DNA of 64,000 nt from Oxalobacteraceae bacterium AB_14. GTDB lineage: Bacteria; Pseudomonadota; Gammaproteobacteria; Burkholderiales; Burkholderiaceae_D. A model generated the notes under the pieces. It made no database searches, had not been told where the DNA came from, and saw only the letters and a list, made by a program, of their open reading frames with translations. The stretch lies in the NCBI GenBank assembly GCA_000381565.1, contig KB906725.1, forward strand, positions 339,727 through 403,726, read 5' to 3'. A program made the position numbers and the translations under genes. This document shows, one piece after another, positions 52,574-61,924 of the stretch (the stretch's first letter is position 1; each line of letters opens with the position of its first letter).

Positions 52574-53893
52574 ATGAGTATTGCCGTCGAAACCTTGTTC
52601 ACCACCGCGCTGGGCCTGCAAGCGCCTTGGAATGTTTCCAAAGTTGAGCTCGACACGGGCAAGCGCCGGATCGATTTCGAGGTGTCGTGCGATGCCAAAC
52701 AGCTGCCTTGTCCTGCCTGTGGCGTGAACGGCCAGGGTGTTCATGACCGCATCAAACGTAGCTGGCGGCATCTGGATTTTTTTCAGTACGAGGCCTGGTT
52801 GCACGCCGAGGTACCGCGTGTGGATTGCAGTGCATGCGGCAAGACCACGCAGGCAGAAGTGCCGTGGGCGCGGCCAGGCAGTGGTTTTACGTTGCTGTTT
52901 GAAGCGCTTGCCTTGTCGTTGTGCCAGACCTTGCCGGTGGCCCAGGCTGCTGCTCAGTTGAGAGTGGCGTCGAAGCGGCTTTGGCGGCGCATCGAACACT
53001 ATGTGAACATAGCGCGTGACCGCGACGACATGACGGGTGTGCGTGTGATCGGCATTGACGAGACCAGCATCAAGAAGGGGCACCAGTACGTCACCGTCGT
53101 GCATGATCTGGAGGCTCGCCGGCTGCTGTTCGTCACGCCAGGGCGCGACCATGCAACGGTGGCGGCCTTCAAACAGGAACTGGCGATGCACGGCGGAGTT
53201 GCCGACGAGATCGAGCATGTCTGCATGGACATGAGCGCGGCCTATGCCAAGGGCGTGGCCGAAACGCTGCCCGGCGCCCAAATCAGCTATGACCGCTTTC
53301 ATGTGATCGCGCTGGCCAATGCTGCCATGGACGAGGTGCGGCGGGAGGAAATGCGTAGCCAGCCCAAAGCCGTGCGCGCTGCGCTGGGTGAAGACCGCAA
53401 GGCGGTCAAGGCGATGATGTGGGGCATGCGTAAAAATCCTGTTAGCTGGACTTACCATCAGACGAATTCTATGCACTGGTTGCAGCGCTCCAACCTGAAA
53501 AGCGCACGCGCCTGGCGCTTGAAGCAGGCGCTGCGCGAGGTCTATCGCGGCGCTGTCGCGGCCAACTGCGCCAGCAAGGCCAAGCAAGACCTGATGGGCT
53601 GGATATCCTGGGCCAGCCGTTGCAGACTTGAACCATTCAAACGCTTGGCCATCACCCTCACGGAGCGCCTGCCCGGCGTGGTGCGCGGCATGCTCGATGG
53701 CCGCAGCAACGCCTATGTCGAGGCCATGAACGGAATGCTTCAGCAAACCAAACGCGCCGCACGCGGCTTCCGTACCGTGACCAATTTCATCGCCATCGCT
53801 TACTTACGCATGGCCAAGCTCAAACACCTGCCGTCCAATCCGCTGCTCACCGCCGGGGCGCGCGAACACGGCGTTACGCGCCACTTCGCCTGA
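52574..53893 (+). CDS. ISL3-family transposase
   Basis: A 439-residue transposase. The N-terminal zinc ribbon is CPACGVNGQG...CSACGK. The helix-turn-helix region is about 95-140. The catalytic DDE region has Asp in IGIDETSIKKGHQY, Asp in VCMDMSAAYAKGV and Glu in RSNAYVEAMNGMLQQTKRAARGFR. The frame is intact and its stop overlaps the right inverted repeat. It moves the element by cut-and-paste and leaves 8-bp duplications. Confidence 0.96.
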   Translation: MSIAVETLFTTALGLQAPWNVSKVELDTGKRRIDFEVSCDAKQLPCPACGVNGQGVHDRIKRSWRHLDFFQYEAWLHAEVPRVDCSACGKTTQAEVPWARPGSGFTLLFEALALSLCQTLPVAQAAAQLRVASKRLWRRIEHYVNIARDRDDMTGVRVIGIDETSIKKGHQYVTVVHDLEARRLLFVTPGRDHATVAAFKQELAMHGGVADEIEHVCMDMSAAYAKGVAETLPGAQISYDRFHVIALANAAMDEVRREEMRSQPKAVRAALGEDRKAVKAMMWGMRKNPVSWTYHQTNSMHWLQRSNLKSARAWRLKQALREVYRGAVAANCASKAKQDLMGWISWASRCRLEPFKRLAITLTERLPGVVRGMLDGRSNAYVEAMNGMLQQTKRAARGFRTVTNFIAIAYLRMAKLKHLPSNPLLTAGAREHGVTRHFA

Positions 53894-53924
53894 TGTCAAT
53901 TTCCACTGAAAACGGCATAGAGCC
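53892..53924 (-). repeat. right inverted repeat of the ISL3-family element
   Basis: 33 bases that read GGCTCTATGCCGTTTT... on the minus strand. It matches the left end at 29 of 33 positions. Confidence 0.92.
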
Positions 53925-53932
53925 ATAAATTG
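53925..53932. repeat. target-site duplication, right copy
   Basis: ATAAATTG directly outside the right inverted repeat. It is within the codons for Ala-Ile-Tyr of the TIR-NTPase gene. Confidence 0.95.
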
Positions 53933-56087
53933 CCGCTCGTTGTCGTTCCACGGAATGTTGCTCTTCAAGCAAATCAAGTGCGTCGTTAAAATATTCAATC
54001 GCGTCTTTATAATTTTTGTCTAGCCGACATTTAAAGCCTCTCACGAACTTTGCCATTGCTGTGGCAGATTTTGCCCGCTTCGATTTTGAAAATTGAGTTT
54101 CTAAATAAGTGCACGCTAAGTTCATATCTATAATCTCTGACTGCCGCGCTGCTGCTAGGCCAGAGAATCTTGCAATTTCTATTTCTGTAGATAAGTCAAC
54201 GACAGATGTTTTCTTTATCAGGCGCGTCATTGCACGCTGAAAGGTTGTGTGTGCGCTAGCCCACTGCCCATTGCTATACTTATCTAGGGCGGTTTTAAAT
54301 AGCGTAGAAATTGTAATGTACCGTTCATATTCTTTGGCTACATTAGCTTCACCAGATCTCAAGGAAGCTGCAACGACGTTGCTCGCATAAATTGCGCCAT
54401 ATTCAGATTTCGCAATCAGCGTATTTTTCGAAAAATTTGCAAATAAACTATCCAGTTCTCGTTTTTCAATTTTAGACCAAAGCGCGTCTCCAAGTCGTCG
54501 TTGAATCAACGGCGGAATTCGATAAACACCATCGGATAGTTGTTCCACTAATCCTTGATCACGCATTGTATATAAGTCAAATTCTCCGTATTCATCAATT
54601 GCCGGCTGCATGATTTCATCTAATGCATTCTTACTCGTGACGCCAAGCTTTTCGATTACCCAAAGGGCTAAGAGATCGCTACGTTTATCTGAATAGAAAT
54701 GAACCCAATGTGCCATAAGACTTGCCAAAGATTGACCGAAGTCTCGCTCAGCACGTCGTGCTATTTCATCAACAAAATCTAAAGTTGGTTCACCCGCCAT
54801 GCTGCGCATGATAGATTTACACATTGATGGGCTATTACCTGATGCCAACGCCACAGAGTGTCTTTTTTCTGCAGTCCATCGACCAGGCGTGGGATCCTCT
54901 AGCGAGAGTCGATGGATCAATTCATTTATTTCATGATCCTCAAGTCCCGGCACTCGTACCCTGCCTGCACCTGGATAATAGGCTAGTAATTTTTCTGTAA
55001 TGGGACTAGAAGTCACTACAAAGACCAAGGGAGATTTCCCTGCTGTGAAGACAGACATAATATCTGATAGCCAAGCGGGAACTGCTACTGCATCTACCCC
55101 GGCAAATCTATCAATTGCAATTACATAGTAAGACTTATTATCTCTTGCTTGATGCAGGATTTTCCTAATTTCTTTATCCACCGAAGATGAAGCATCATCA
55201 ATAGAATTTAATATAGATGACCTGCTGCTCGTGGGTATAGCAGCAACTTCCATCAGACTAATTAACAAGTCCTCTGGCCCATCGACTGAATTGATTGAAA
55301 TTGAGCGTTCTATTCTATGCGGGTAGGCTTGCAGAAGAAACTGACGAAGTGCCGTTCGGCGGCCATGTCCTTCCATACCTGTCACGAAGACAAATTCTCG
55401 GGCTCGAAAGTCTATATAAGAGATTTCGCGCTTAAATTGATCTGTAATCCAGCCGCGGGGAATTAGTACATCCGAAAGGATAGTGAGATGTTCTAATTTA
55501 CGGCGTATAACTTGTGCGACATGATAAGCATCCATTCCAATATCAACTGCACGTTCTGCACGCCAGTCACCCAGAACATGTTCGTTTATTTTTTGAGTAA
55601 TCGGATTGGTCCATTTTGCTTGTATATCTGGACCATCGTTGTCACATTGAACAATTACAAGCTGCTTACTTAATTTGCTGTATTCAACTAATTTTCTGAA
55701 GTAAGCAAGTTCATTGCACGCATGTTCACTCTTCAAATAAGCATGAGACCAAAAGACAACGAAAATGTGACAGGTATTTATTTTGCCTTCAATTTCTGAT
55801 CGGAAATTTACAGTTTCTTCGCCGGTTACTTGATAATGATAAGCTAAAGCTTCGCCGAGATTTTGATGAACTTGTTTGGCAAAATTTGTGTCGCGTACGC
55901 CACCTACGGAAAGAAAGACTGGTGTACTCATATATGGCTCCATAAAGTGAGAAAGTAGCGACAGTTCCTACAGTATTGCGCAATCAAAAAAAGTCGTCTA
56001 GCACATATTTATAATTTTAGCCAATTAAGTAAAAATATATCTATTTGCTAATTTTATGAATCATCCGTCTAAAATCTTGAGAAAAAA

Positions 56088-56112
56088 ACCCGAAGGCTGC
56101 TAGCTTTCGGGT
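56088..56112 (-). terminator. intrinsic terminator after ettA
   Basis: ACCCGAAGGCT, loop GCT, AGCTTTCGGGT with one wobble pair. On the minus strand it is followed by a run of seven Ts. It sits 21 bases after the ettA stop and marks the right edge of the AT-rich insert. Confidence 0.85.
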
Positions 56113-56132
56113 GCTGTTTTTGCGTAGGATGT

Positions 56133-57800
56133 TCAGGTCGTCAGTGGCTTGTAGCGGATGCGCTTAGGTTTCGCACCTTCCTCGCCCAGACGTTTCTTCT
56201 TGTCGGCTTCATATTCCTGATAGTTGCCGTCGAAGAAGGTAACCTGCGAGTTGCCTTCGAACGCCAGGATGTGGGTGGCGATACGGTCCAGGAACCAGCG
56301 ATCGTGGGAGATCACCAGCACGGAACCGGCGAACTCCAGCAGCGCATCTTCCAGCGCGCGCAGGGTTTCCACGTCCAGATCGTTCGACGGTTCATCGAGC
56401 AGCAGCACGTTGCCGCCCTTGAGCAGCGTCTTGGCCAGGTGCAGGCGGCCGCGTTCACCGCCGGACAGGTTGCCGACGATCTTCTGCTGGTCCGAACCCT
56501 TGAAGTTGAAGCGGCCCAGGTAGGCGCGCGACGGCATGTCGAAACGGCCGACGCTGAGCATGTCGGCGCCGCCGGAGACATCCTCGAACACGCTCTTGCT
56601 GTCGCTGAGCGTGTCGCGGCTCTGGTCCACCAGCGAGATGCGGGCGGTCTGGCCGATCACCACTTCGCCGCTGTCCGGCTTGTCGAGGCCGGCGATCATC
56701 TTGAACAAGGTCGACTTACCGGCGCCGTTCGGGCCGATGATGCCGACGATGGCGCCCGGCGGAATGGTGAACGACACATTGTCGATCAGCAGGCGGTCGC
56801 CAAACGCTTTCGAGACGTTCTTGAACTCGATCACTTCATTGCCCAGACGCTCGGCCACAGGGATGAAGATCTCCTGGGTCTCGTTGCGTTTCTGGTATTC
56901 GTACTCGCTCAGCTCGTTGAAGCGGGCCAGGCGGGCCTTGGACTTGGCCTGGCGCGCCTTGGGATTCTGGCGCGACCATTCCAATTCCTTCTGCAGCGCC
57001 TTCTGGCGCGCCGATTCGGTCGATTCTTCCTGCTTCAGGCGGTTGGACTTCTGGTCCAGCCACGACGAGTAGTTGCCCTTCCATGGAATGCCGTGGCCGC
57101 GGTCCAGTTCAAGGATCCATTCGGCGGCGTTGTCGAGGAAGTAGCGATCGTGGGTGATGCCGACCACGGTGCCCGGGAAGCGCAGCAGGAACTGTTCCAG
57201 CCAATCGACGGACTCGGCGTCCAGGTGGTTGGTCGGTTCGTCGAGCAGCAGCATGTCCGGCTTGGACAGCAGCAGCTTGCACAGCGCCACGCGGCGCTTC
57301 TCGCCGCCGGACAGCACGCCGATCTTGGCTTCCCAAGGCGGCAGGCGCAACGCGTCGGCCGCCATTTCCAGTTGCAGGTTCAGGTTGCCGCCGTCGGAGG
57401 TCGAGATGATCGCTTCCAGACGCGCCTGCTCGGTGGCGAGGGCGTCGAAGTCGGCGTCTTCCTCGGCGTAGGCGGCGTACACGGCTTCGAGCTTGGCTTG
57501 CGCCTCGAACACTTCGCCCAGGCCCGATTCGACTTCCTCGCGCACGGTTTTTTCGGGATCGAGCTGCGGTTCCTGCGGCAGGTAGCCGATGTTCAGGCCC
57601 GGCATCGGCACGGCTTCGCCCTGGATGTCGGTGTCGATGCCTGCCATAATTTTCAGCAAGGTCGACTTACCGGAGCCGTTCAGGCCCAGCACGCCGATTT
57701 TTGCGCCCGGGAAGAAGGACAGCGAAATATCCTTCAGAATCTGACGCTTGGGCGGGACGATTTTGCCCACCTTGTTCATGGTGTAGACGTAATTTGCCAT
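56133..57800 (-). CDS. ettA: energy-dependent translational throttle protein EttA (ABC-F)
   Basis: A 555-residue ABC-F ATPase, the same length as E. coli EttA, starting MANYVYTMNKVGK at 57800; the frame to 57842 adds a non-homologous stretch. There are two ATPase cassettes: GLNGSGKST with LSGGEKRRVALC and LLLDEPTNHLD, then GPNGAGKST with LSGGERGRLHLAK and LLLDEPSNDLD. The long charged linker is at about 240-320. It binds the ribosomal E site and responds to the ATP/ADP ratio. Confidence 0.95.
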   Translation of the reverse strand: MANYVYTMNKVGKIVPPKRQILKDISLSFFPGAKIGVLGLNGSGKSTLLKIMAGIDTDIQGEAVPMPGLNIGYLPQEPQLDPEKTVREEVESGLGEVFEAQAKLEAVYAAYAEEDADFDALATEQARLEAIISTSDGGNLNLQLEMAADALRLPPWEAKIGVLSGGEKRRVALCKLLLSKPDMLLLDEPTNHLDAESVDWLEQFLLRFPGTVVGITHDRYFLDNAAEWILELDRGHGIPWKGNYSSWLDQKSNRLKQEESTESARQKALQKELEWSRQNPKARQAKSKARLARFNELSEYEYQKRNETQEIFIPVAERLGNEVIEFKNVSKAFGDRLLIDNVSFTIPPGAIVGIIGPNGAGKSTLFKMIAGLDKPDSGEVVIGQTARISLVDQSRDTLSDSKSVFEDVSGGADMLSVGRFDMPSRAYLGRFNFKGSDQQKIVGNLSGGERGRLHLAKTLLKGGNVLLLDEPSNDLDVETLRALEDALLEFAGSVLVISHDRWFLDRIATHILAFEGNSQVTFFDGNYQEYEADKKKRLGEEGAKPKRIRYKPLTT

Positions 57801-57882
57801 TGAGAATCTCAGTAAGAATTTTTTAATTGCGTGGAAACGCAAGGAAGGACGACAGGATACGATAAATCCCGCCGTCCGCCCA

Positions 57883-58758
57883 CTATTTAGCGCGTTGGCC
57901 GGCCCACAGCCCCTCGGCCACGTACAGCGCCAGCGCGCTCCAGATGGTGGCGAAGCCGATCAGCCGCGCCGGCGGGAAGCTCTCATGGAACACCCACACG
58001 CCCAGCAGCGCCTGCATGGTCGGCGACAGGTATTGCAGCAGGCCCAGCACCGACATCGGAATCTTGCGCGCGCCGGCCGCGAACATCACCAGCGGTATCG
58101 CGGTGATCGGCCCGGCCGCCGCCAGCAGCCAGCGGGTGCTGTCGTACGGGGTGTTGATGAAGGTGTTGTGGCCGTGCAGGGTCAGCCACACCACATACGC
58201 CAGCGCCAGCGGGAACAGCAGCATGGTTTCCAGCGACAGGCCCTCCAGCGCCGCCAGCGCGGCCGTCTTGCGCAGCAGGCCGTAGCCGCCGAAGGTCAGG
58301 CCCAGTATCAGGGCGATCCACGGCACCTGGCCGGCCGACCAGCTCAGCCACAGCACGCCGCTGGCCGCCACGCCGATGGCGATCCACTGGCCGCGCCGCA
58401 GCTTTTCCTTCAGCACCAGCAGTCCCAGCAGCACATTGACCAGCGGATTGATGAAGTAGCCCAGGCTGGCGTCGATCACATGGCCGTTGTTGACCGACCA
58501 GATGTAGACGAACCAGTTGGCCGTCAGCAGCAGCGCCGAGGCGGCAAAGCTGGCCAGCACGCGCGGATTGCGCAGCACCTTCGGCAGCCACTTCCACTGC
58601 TGGCGCGCGGTCAGCACCAGGCCCAGGAACAACAGCGACCACAACATGCGGTGCGCCAGGATCTCCATCGCCGGCACCTCGCCGATGGCGTGGAAATACA
58701 GCGGGAACAAACCCCAGCAAAAGAACGCGAATGTGGCGTAAATAATACCTATGTTCAT
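57883..58758 (-). CDS. rarD: RarD/EamA-family transporter
   Basis: A 291-residue inner-membrane protein starting MNIGIIYATFAFFCWGLFPLYFHAIGEV at 58758. The longer frame to 58851 would add a Pro/Arg-rich soluble stretch. It has ten predicted helices in two EamA repeats. The first helix and APMEIL-like HRMLWSLLFL segment identify it as RarD. The substrate is unknown. It is divergent from kup. Confidence 0.9.
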   Translation of the reverse strand: MNIGIIYATFAFFCWGLFPLYFHAIGEVPAMEILAHRMLWSLLFLGLVLTARQQWKWLPKVLRNPRVLASFAASALLLTANWFVYIWSVNNGHVIDASLGYFINPLVNVLLGLLVLKEKLRRGQWIAIGVAASGVLWLSWSAGQVPWIALILGLTFGGYGLLRKTAALAALEGLSLETMLLFPLALAYVVWLTLHGHNTFINTPYDSTRWLLAAAGPITAIPLVMFAAGARKIPMSVLGLLQYLSPTMQALLGVWVFHESFPPARLIGFATIWSALALYVAEGLWAGQRAK

Positions 58759-58959
58759 GGGGGGCGGACGGCGGGGCGGAGGGCAAGGTCTGCCATTATC
58801 GCTGAAATGGCGCGCCGCCGCTGCCGGGCCCGCCGCCGCGCCCGCCGTCAAACTCGCGCTTCAGCCCACACCAGCGTACACTGGCGATATTGAAATTCTG
58901 GAATGCCCTTCCATGCGAAAATCTCCTTGCCTTTTGCAAATACTTATCCTATTGTGCAA

Positions 58960-58983
58960 TGCACCAAAACAACAACAGGTGCA
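58960..58983 (+). promoter_or_regulatory. hairpin covering the kup ribosome site
   Basis: TGCACC, 12 bases, GGTGCA. The 3' arm includes AGGTG, the Shine-Dalgarno for the TTG start at 58987. If it forms, it would limit kup translation. Confidence 0.35.
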
Positions 58984-58986
58984 ATC

Positions 58987-60867
58987 TTGACCGAGCAACA
59001 TAAGAAAAGCAGCCTCGTCGCCCTGACGCTGGCGGCGATAGGCATCGTCTACGGCGATATCGGTACCAGTCCTCTCTACACCCTTAAAACCATCTTTGAC
59101 CCCGAGCACGGCCTGGTCCTGAACCAGTTCAACCTGCTGGGCATTATTTCGCTGATTTTCTGGGGCCTGACGATGATCGTCTCGCTCAAATATGTCACGC
59201 TGGTGCTGCGCGCCGACAACCGCGGCGAGGGCGGCATCATGGCGCTGATGGCGCTGGTGCTCAACTCGGTCAGCAAGGCCGCGCCGCGCTGGCACTATCC
59301 GTTGATGCTGCTGGGTGTGTTCGGCGCCACCATGTTCTACGGTGACAGCGTCATCACGCCGGCCATTTCGGTGCTGAGCGCGATCGAGGGCCTGGAGGTG
59401 GCTGCGCCCGGACTGGCGCAGTACGTCGTGCCGCTGACCATCATCGTGCTGGTGACCTTGTACGCGGTGCAGCGCCACGGCACGGCCGGCATCGGCCGGC
59501 TGTTCGGCCCGGTGATGGTGACCTGGTTCGCCGCGCTGGCCGTCATGGGCCTGATCAACATCGTCGCGGCGCCGCAGATCCTGTGGGCGCTCAATCCGTG
59601 GAACGCCTTCCGCTTCATGATCCAGAACCGCATGATCGCCTTCGTCGCGCTGGGCGCGGTGGTGCTGGCCTTCACCGGCGCCGAGGCGCTGTATGCCGAC
59701 ATGGGCCACTTCGGCAAGAAGCCGATCCGCGCCGCCTGGTTCCTGGTGGTGTTCCCGGCGCTGGCGCTGAACTACCTGGGCCAGGGCGCGCTGCTGCTGG
59801 TCCATCCTGAAGCCATCACCAATCCTTTCTTCCAGCAGCTCGGCGCGTGGAGCGTCTACCCGCTGGTGGTGCTGTCGACCATGGCCACGGTGATCGCTTC
59901 GCAGGCCACCATCTCCGGGACCTTCTCGATGACCAAGCAGGCCATCGCGCTGGGGCTGCTGCCGCGCATGCGCGTGGTGCACACCTCCGAGCGTGAAATC
60001 GGCCAGATCTACATCCCGGCCGTCAACTGGCTGCAGCTGGCGGTGGTGCTGCTGGCGGTGATCGGCTTCGGCTCGTCGGACAAGCTGGCCGGCGCCTACG
60101 GCATCGCGGTGACGGCGACCATGCTGGCCACCACCTTCCTGACCTTCTTCGTCACCCGCTACCGCTGGCACATGCCGCTGGCGCTGTGCCTGGCCGCCAC
60201 CGGCTTCTTCATCATCATGGACATTGCGCTGTTCTCGGCCAGCACGCTCAAGCTGTTCCACGGCGGCTGGTTCCCGCTGCTGCTGGGCGCAGTGCTGTTC
60301 ACCGTGATGCTGACCTGGAAGCGCGGCCGCGAGCTGGTGTTCCAGAACCTGCAGAAGCACGCGATCCCGCTGGAGGACTTCCTGGCTTCGCTGTTCGTGG
60401 CACCGCCGACGCGGGTCTACGGCACCGCCATCTTCCTGCGCGGCGAGAGCGACGGCGTGCCGCACGCGCTGCTGCACAACCTGTCGCACAACAAGGTGCT
60501 GCATGAGCGCGTGGTGTTCTTTACCGTGCACGTGGTGGAGGAGCCGTTCGTGCCGGAGGCCGAGCAGGTCAAGGTCACGGACCTGGGCCACCAGTGCTAC
60601 CAGGTGAACGTCCACTACGGCTTCAAGGACGAACCGGACATCCCGAAGGCGCTGGCCCTGTGCGATTGCCTCGGCCTGCCGTTCGAGATGATGGAGACCT
60701 CGTTCTTCATCGCCCGCCAGACGGTGATCTCGACCCCGGGCGCCGGCATGTCGACCTGGCGCGAGCACCTGTTCGTGGCGATGTCGCGCAACGCCCGCGG
60801 CGCCGCCGACTACTACCAGATTCCCACCAACCGCGTGATCGAACTTGGCACGCAAGTGGAAATTTAA
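58987..60867 (+). CDS. kup: potassium uptake protein Kup
   Basis: A 626-residue K+ transporter from the TTG at 58987. This start gives MTEQHKKSSLVALTLAAIGIVYGDIGTSPLYTLKT, matching the usual length (E. coli 622), with AGGTG 6 bases before it. The frame to ATG 58903 adds 28 residues with no family match. It has about twelve helices, and the C-terminal about 170 residues are soluble. K+ motifs are GDIGTSPLYTLK and YADMGHFGKKPI. Confidence 0.94.
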   Translation: MTEQHKKSSLVALTLAAIGIVYGDIGTSPLYTLKTIFDPEHGLVLNQFNLLGIISLIFWGLTMIVSLKYVTLVLRADNRGEGGIMALMALVLNSVSKAAPRWHYPLMLLGVFGATMFYGDSVITPAISVLSAIEGLEVAAPGLAQYVVPLTIIVLVTLYAVQRHGTAGIGRLFGPVMVTWFAALAVMGLINIVAAPQILWALNPWNAFRFMIQNRMIAFVALGAVVLAFTGAEALYADMGHFGKKPIRAAWFLVVFPALALNYLGQGALLLVHPEAITNPFFQQLGAWSVYPLVVLSTMATVIASQATISGTFSMTKQAIALGLLPRMRVVHTSEREIGQIYIPAVNWLQLAVVLLAVIGFGSSDKLAGAYGIAVTATMLATTFLTFFVTRYRWHMPLALCLAATGFFIIMDIALFSASTLKLFHGGWFPLLLGAVLFTVMLTWKRGRELVFQNLQKHAIPLEDFLASLFVAPPTRVYGTAIFLRGESDGVPHALLHNLSHNKVLHERVVFFTVHVVEEPFVPEAEQVKVTDLGHQCYQVNVHYGFKDEPDIPKALALCDCLGLPFEMMETSFFIARQTVISTPGAGMSTWREHLFVAMSRNARGAADYYQIPTNRVIELGTQVEI

Positions 60868-60984
60868 GCACACTCACGGCGCTAAATGATGTAACCGAAT
60901 GTAGCGCCCGGAGCGGAAGCGGCATGGTCTGCTAAACTTCTGCTCCGAATGTGGGACCAATACGAATACTCATCAAAGGTAATC

Positions 60985-61854
60985 ATGAAATCGATGTTTC
61001 AATATATTGCTGCCGTTGCCTGCGTAGCGGCCCTGACGGCCTGCGGCGGCGGTTCGAAAGCTCCGGTGGCGGTGGTGGTGGTGCAGCCGGCGTTCAAACT
61101 GACCGATACCGTGGTCGGCACTGGCGCCGCCCCCAAGACGGGCGACATTGTGGTGATCAACTTCACCGGCTACCTGTATGACTCGACCAAGGCCGATTTC
61201 AAGGGCGCCAAAGTGGAAAGCTCGGTCGATACCGGCAAGCCGGCTTCGCCGTTCACGGTGGGCCTGGGCGCGGTGGTGGTGGGCTGGGACCAGGCCATCC
61301 TCGGCGTGAGTCCGGTCGCCGCCATGAAAATCGGTGGCAAGCGCACCGCTATCCTGCCGGCCAACCTGGTATACGGCGCCGCCACGCGCGCTGTGCCGAG
61401 TCCCAACCCGTACGGCTACGCGGCGATCCCCGCCAATTCGCCGATGGTCTACGATTTTGAACTGGTCGACGTCATTCCTGGCATCGTCATTCCGAACGTC
61501 CCGCCACCGACGACGCTGAAAATAGTCGATGACGTCGTTGGTACCGGCGCGGTTGCCGCCACCGGAAAAACCGTGACTGTGCGTTATACCGGTTGGGTGT
61601 ATGACGGCACCCGTGCGGACTTCAAGGGCCCGCAGTTCGATACCAACGTGGGCGCAGGTAAGACCGATTTGTCGGTGGTCCTGGGCGGCGGCAGCGTGAT
61701 CAAAGGTTTCAACGATGGCCTCATCGGCATGGCCGTTGGCGGCACCCGTACCGTGACTATCCCGCCTGACCAGGCATACGGCGCGGCAGGTAAAGACAGC
61801 ATTCCGTCCAATGCCACATTGATCTTCCAGCTGCAACTCATCACGGTCAACTAA
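60985..61854 (+). CDS. lipoprotein with two FKBP-type peptidyl-prolyl isomerase domains
   Basis: A 289-residue envelope protein. The start at 60985 gives a lipoprotein signal (MKSMFQYIAAVACVAALTACGGG) with Cys20 at the lipobox. Domain 1 (about 45-170) has DIVVINFTGYLYD, VVVGWDQAILGV and GGKRTAILPANLVYGA. Domain 2 (about 180-289) has KTVTVRYTGWVYDG, SVIKGFNDGLIGMAVGGTRTV and IPPDQAYGA. Tandem FKBP domains in one lipoprotein are unusual. It would fold envelope proteins. Confidence 0.9.
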   Translation: MKSMFQYIAAVACVAALTACGGGSKAPVAVVVVQPAFKLTDTVVGTGAAPKTGDIVVINFTGYLYDSTKADFKGAKVESSVDTGKPASPFTVGLGAVVVGWDQAILGVSPVAAMKIGGKRTAILPANLVYGAATRAVPSPNPYGYAAIPANSPMVYDFELVDVIPGIVIPNVPPPTTLKIVDDVVGTGAVAATGKTVTVRYTGWVYDGTRADFKGPQFDTNVGAGKTDLSVVLGGGSVIKGFNDGLIGMAVGGTRTVTIPPDQAYGAAGKDSIPSNATLIFQLQLITVN

Positions 61855-61872
61855 TCTGATCGGATACAAATA

Positions 61873-61913
61873 AAAAAAGGCCGGTTCTCCCGTAGTGGGA
61901 ACCGGCCTTTTTT
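61873..61913. terminator. bidirectional intrinsic terminator
   Basis: GGCCGGTTC / GAACCGGCC with a few more inner pairs, flanked by six As on one side and six Ts on the other. It serves the FKBP gene on the + strand and the permease gene on the - strand. Confidence 0.9.
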
Positions 61914-61924
61914 CATTCAGGAGC

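Larger units (their letters stand above)
52495..53924 (+). mobile_element. ISL3-family insertion sequence, 1430 bp, complete
   Basis: It is bounded by 33-bp imperfect inverted repeats (29 of 33 identical; both begin GGCTCTATGCCGTTT) and flanked by the 8-bp direct repeat ATAAATTG. It holds one intact transposase gene. The 8-bp duplication and the GGCTCT end are ISL3 features. It lies inside the TIR-NTPase gene. Its GC content is higher than that of the gene it interrupts. Confidence 0.96.
53874..55931 (-). pseudogene. TIR domain / P-loop NTPase / helical-repeat protein, 3' part removed by IS
   Basis: Starts at ATG 55931 (MSTPVFLSVGG), which has GGAG upstream; the earlier ATG 55943 has none. 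Residues 1 to about 130 are a TIR domain, with Glu74 (EHACNEL) at the NADase position. About 175-440 are an NTPase core: a degenerate P-loop GMEGHGRRT (185-193) and YYVIAIDRFAGVD as Walker B, then a winged-helix-like stretch. From about 500 the protein is helical. The frame now ends in 16 codons of IS sequence. The original was 669+120 = 789 residues. This is an NLR-like anti-phage layout. Confidence 0.85.

Noticed and set aside
52499..53746. 415-codon frame antisense to the transposase
   Set aside because: A shadow of the ISL3 transposase; the plus-strand protein has zinc ribbon and catalytic residues.
58861..60873. 670-codon open frame on the minus strand
   Set aside because: It is antisense to kup and has low-complexity composition.
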